From Nosema muscidifuracis (lineage: Eukaryota; Microsporidia; Nosematidae): 64,000 bases of DNA. Below are positions 60,900 through 64,000 of this stretch, piece by piece. A program made the translations under genes and the position numbers. The notes below the pieces were generated by a model. The model did not search any database. It was not told the DNA's origin and saw only the letters and a program-made list of their open reading frames with translations. Position 1 is the stretch's first letter, and each line of letters starts with the position of its first letter. The DNA lies in NCBI GenBank assembly GCA_028335825.1, contig JAIOKI010000020.1, positions 310,001-374,000 on the forward strand. Direction: 5' to 3'.

Positions 60900-62530
60900 A
60901 AATTCTCATAATTTATTCCCTTTAAATCATAATGTCTTTTCTTAAAAAGTCTTCCATTATCAAGTCTAACAATATATTATTCACCGGGGCATATTTCAAC
61001 TATTGTACTCAAACTCTAAAAATCTACCCTTAGAATATTTATTACACCCACTCAGATTCTCCTTCTTTGCTACTCTTACCTTTTCCTTTTTTGTAGATTT
61101 TTCCATACATAAGCTTATATCGGCGAGCACTTGACCAACATGAAAACTTAAATTATACTTCTCAATTTCCTCATAAACCTTTTACACAAAAATGTTTTTC
61201 TTGCTTTTCAATACAACATCTCTCAATGTTCTTATTAATCTTTCTATCCTGACATTACTCCTGTGAGACTCAAAACTAATCTGCATCTATATAATATCCA
61301 AAACACTGCAAAATTGTGATCTTCTCATTGGAAATTTTCTATTATTATCATTAATTATCTTCTCTGGCTTCTTGCCCTGTGTACATAAAACTTTTAAATA
61401 TCACCATTTCGACTCCTTCATTTCTTTTTAAAACCCTTCCAGAACCTTCCTGTAAAATAATCAAATGCAACAACTATATAGGCTTTATCCTCTCTAAATT
61501 TGATCATGTACATACCAACTTTTTCCAAATATCTAGTTTTCATATTAAATTTCTGGCCAATAATATCATTTTCTAAGATCATAATATATTGTAGTTCTGC
61601 TTCGATGACTCAATTCTATATAACAGTTCAATATAAGTTTTACTCTTTCTTCTTCTGGAAGTATCTCACCTTCATTTCCATCATCAAATGACCATATTAA
61701 CTTTCCATCCACCTCCTTCATATGTTTACTTTTTTCCTTCAATCTGTTTCTTTTTATTCTTTTCCTCGTCATTAGTGTAAATCCTAATAAGAAAATCAGA
61801 AACAATCATTTTTTTCTGCTTTTATATATTCAATTTCAAAGTCAATTTTCTTCACTCATCGGTTTATTAGCGCGTTATTAAAATCTGGGTTATTTCTTAT
61901 TTGCGCTAGAACTTTCTGATCAGTCTCAATTTTAAATTTTCTTTTTTATAAAGCATTTATTTATTCATCATCTGAACTGTTTTCCTCACTATCATATTCA
62001 TCATCATAATAACTAAATGATAAAGATGTACAATCATTATCATCAGTAATGTTATCGCTACTATTATCCTCTATATTTTTAGACTTGTTATATTTCTCTT
62101 CCTCAATAATTTTATCATCTGGCAACCCTTTATTCCTATAATTGTAATCTTCATTAGACTTCCGTAAATAACAAACACTTTAGTCAGATGACCTTCTTTG
62201 TCACAATAGAAAAAACTGACGCTTATTCTCATATTTTCTCTCTTATTAGTTTTTAATGCTTTTTGCACATTCTGTATCATCTTCTTAGTTAGCTCGTTAA
62301 AATCTTTTTCCTAATTTCGTCTGTTTCATCTTCCTTACACGTATTTCTGATAATAAAATTTTCAAATTCCTAGAAACTCTCTCAAAAATACCTCTTCACC
62401 AGATTTCCTTTTCAACTTCATATAACTCTAACGTATACATAATAATCTCTAGTTCGTCAAAAAATATCCTGATCTTTTTGCCACAGTCATCACTTGACAA
62501 CTTAGTTTTTGGTATTGCCCTCATATTACT
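60900..62530 (-). mobile_element. Ty3/Gypsy-like LTR-retrotransposon fossil
   Basis: A minus-strand fossil of a Ty3/Gypsy-type element. In element order I can see a gag-like start with a worn CCHC knuckle (about 62200-62530), an RNase H-like segment (about 61830-61950), an integrase zinc-binding segment (about 61570-61720), integrase core-like sequence (about 61400-61560) and an integrase C-terminal-like end (about 60905-61010). I did not recognise reverse transcriptase or flanking LTRs. It is clearly broken, with ten or more breaks, and looks old. The small open frames called on either strand here are parts or shadows of it. Confidence 0.6.
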
Positions 62531-63541
62531 TCTTAAATTTAATTTAAATTATATAATATTTGATATTATAAAGCAATTATTTATATTTGAGTATATAGAA
62601 ATTGTTTTTAACTATTAAAAAACAGGTATAATAGTGAAAATCTGGTATAAAATAGGTAATATGTTAATGAATGTGTCTTAGAACATTCAGAAAAATTTTG
62701 ATAATAATAACATTTAAACATTATAATGCGAAAGTATAATATATAAACTAAAATACCTTATCTTTATATTAGAGTATTTCGTTAATTTTATTGAAGCAGA
62801 CATTCGATAAAGTCAACACTTCAATATATTAAAATAAAAACAAGCTTTGAGTAGTTATAGTTCATGAAGTCGAAGATACTTTTGTAAGTAATTTATCAAA
62901 TAGGGGTCCAGTAAATAAATTTGAATATAATTTTTAATACGTTGGAGATTTCTGCGAATTGAAAAAATAAATAAATTAAAATATATTATTTTAGATATTT
63001 AATCATATATGGGTTTAATATAATGTATATATTTTGCCTCCCATTCCTCATCTTTTCTTGTACTACTAATCCCTCTGCTTTTGTATTTCATCGAAATGTT
63101 TTCACGAGTTTTCTTCAGAGTGATTGACAAATTAGGCCTGCATACGTAAAGTTTTATCCAGAGCTATTCTACATTTTGTCTTGTATTTAGTTGATATCTC
63201 ATCCATGTTAAAAATGTGATTTTTTTTGTATTCAAAGCCATATATCAGAAGGAGACTATTGATTATTAAGTCGGTTTTTTTTTAATTTTATGGATTTATT
63301 AAACTAAACCTAATTAAATTATTTGATAATTCTGACTTTAAATGACATGGTATCGTTAAAATTTTTATATAAACTATTTTTTAATAGTTTCAGATACTAT
63401 TTTCGATTATAAATATTACTGCTGTGCAATGACTTATAATCATTGACTATTTATAAATACTCCAAGATAACTTGATATCAAACAATTAAAAACTATAAAT
63501 TTTAAGAAAATAAATAAACTAAAAAATTATAATAATAAATT
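62531..63541. other. Gene-free stretch with a worn coding-like island
   Basis: About 63030-63250 is visibly less AT-biased than its surroundings and reads as protein-like on the minus strand in short stretches. It is probably an old relic of a gene or element that I cannot name. The rest is AT-rich spacer. Confidence 0.35.
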
Positions 63542-63928
63542 TTAATAAGAATTATCTTCGTAAACAATCGCTTCAAAATAATTTGCCACTGTAGTTTTAG
63601 TATTACACAAATTGCATTTTCCTTCTAAATAGTAAAAATATTCCCCAAGCAATTCTCTTCCTATAAAGTGTCCACAAGAAAGTCTAAGACAGACACTTAA
63701 TTTACCCTCACAGTTTTCTGATGGTTTCTTAAAGGTATAATTTTTTAAATCTACTACAGTTGTAAATTCATGTAGTTTATCTTCAACAATATTATTATTG
63801 ATTAATTTTAACATTTCTTCTGATGAATCTAATTTTTCTTTCAACGATTTTAGCTTTAAATTTAAGTAAAAAAACTTTTCAATATCTTGAATCTCAATTT
63901 TATTACTGTTTTCACCAATTTTCGTCAT
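63542..63928 (-). CDS. Small RING-like protein, 128 aa
   Basis: A helical, coiled-coil-prone N-terminus (residues 15-50) precedes a cysteine/histidine cluster: SENCEGKLSVC, LSCGHFIGRELLGEYF and GKCNLCNTK. The CGH and C-x2-C spacing resembles the second half of a RING or SP-RING fold, which would suggest a ubiquitin or SUMO ligase subunit. The first metal pair is atypical. I chose ATG 63928 (MTKIGENSNK). The frame is open a further 19 codons upstream from a TTG. No CCC signal. The window ends 72 bases upstream. Confidence 0.45.
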   Translation of the reverse strand: MTKIGENSNKIEIQDIEKFFYLNLKLKSLKEKLDSSEEMLKLINNNIVEDKLHEFTTVVDLKNYTFKKPSENCEGKLSVCLRLSCGHFIGRELLGEYFYYLEGKCNLCNTKTTVANYFEAIVYEDNSY

Positions 63929-64000
63929 TTTAATTAATATTTCACATTTATAAGTCAATGAAAACAAATGTATCTGATTTAGCAAAAGATCAGTATCTTT

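Noticed and set aside
61379-61691. Two plus-strand open frames
   Set aside because: They are antisense to the Ty3/Gypsy-like fossil and have no start signal.

Overview
The window looks like a chromosome segment from a microsporidian (a fungus-related intracellular parasite). It is strongly AT-rich. Every host gene is a single uninterrupted exon, and the proteins are clipped versions of eukaryotic housekeeping proteins. Most start codons sit a few bases after a C-run (ACCC or CCCC), the start-proximal signal known from microsporidia. I cannot name the species.

Region 1 (1-7165) is an array of non-LTR retrotransposon (LINE) sequence, all on the plus strand. One nearly complete element (1332-6240) carries ORF1 and a long intact ORF2 (APE endonuclease, reverse transcriptase, C-terminal zinc knuckle). 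Five 5'-truncated copies of two subfamilies flank it head to tail. Each begins in the T-rich tail of the one before, and their 3' UTRs share hairpins whose arms co-vary.

Region 2 (7.6-41 kb) is the core housekeeping block. Translation and ribosome surveillance: OLA1, Rqc2 (frame break), a GCN20-type ABCF (in-frame TGA), eS26, eRF3, DPH1, deoxyhypusine hydroxylase and tRNA-Gln(CTG). DNA replication, repair and cell cycle: Psf2, a Cdt1-like protein, APC8/Cdc23 and a DUF2439 (ZGRF1/Mte1-like) protein. RNA metabolism and export: a Not5-type CCR4-NOT subunit, a Trf4-type poly(A) polymerase and Rae1/Gle2. Membrane and metabolism: an amino-acid permease, a CDC50 flippase subunit, a VTC polyphosphate polymerase, a PAQR protein, ERD2 and NDP kinase. 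Two CCC-started small genes (12630-12809 and 24011-24187) are easily missed. Spacers are AT-rich and full of local minisatellites.

Region 3 (41-64 kb) is gene-poor and lineage-specific. It holds a small secreted protein, a pair of cysteine-rich paralogues with a C-terminal membrane hairpin (46936-47898 and 49849-50841), a secreted protein of about 978 residues with 23-residue repeats (54457-57393), a tail-anchored protein and a RING-like small protein. It also holds a LINE 3' relic, a decayed Ty3/Gypsy-like fossil (about 60900-62530), a 23-bp perfect inverted repeat (53854-53927) and long deserts. The contrast between regions 2 and 3 resembles a housekeeping core next to a fast-evolving, host-interaction-type region.

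The least explained items are the cysteine-rich paralogue family, the LINE array with its structured 3' UTR, and the two broken ribosome-surveillance genes.
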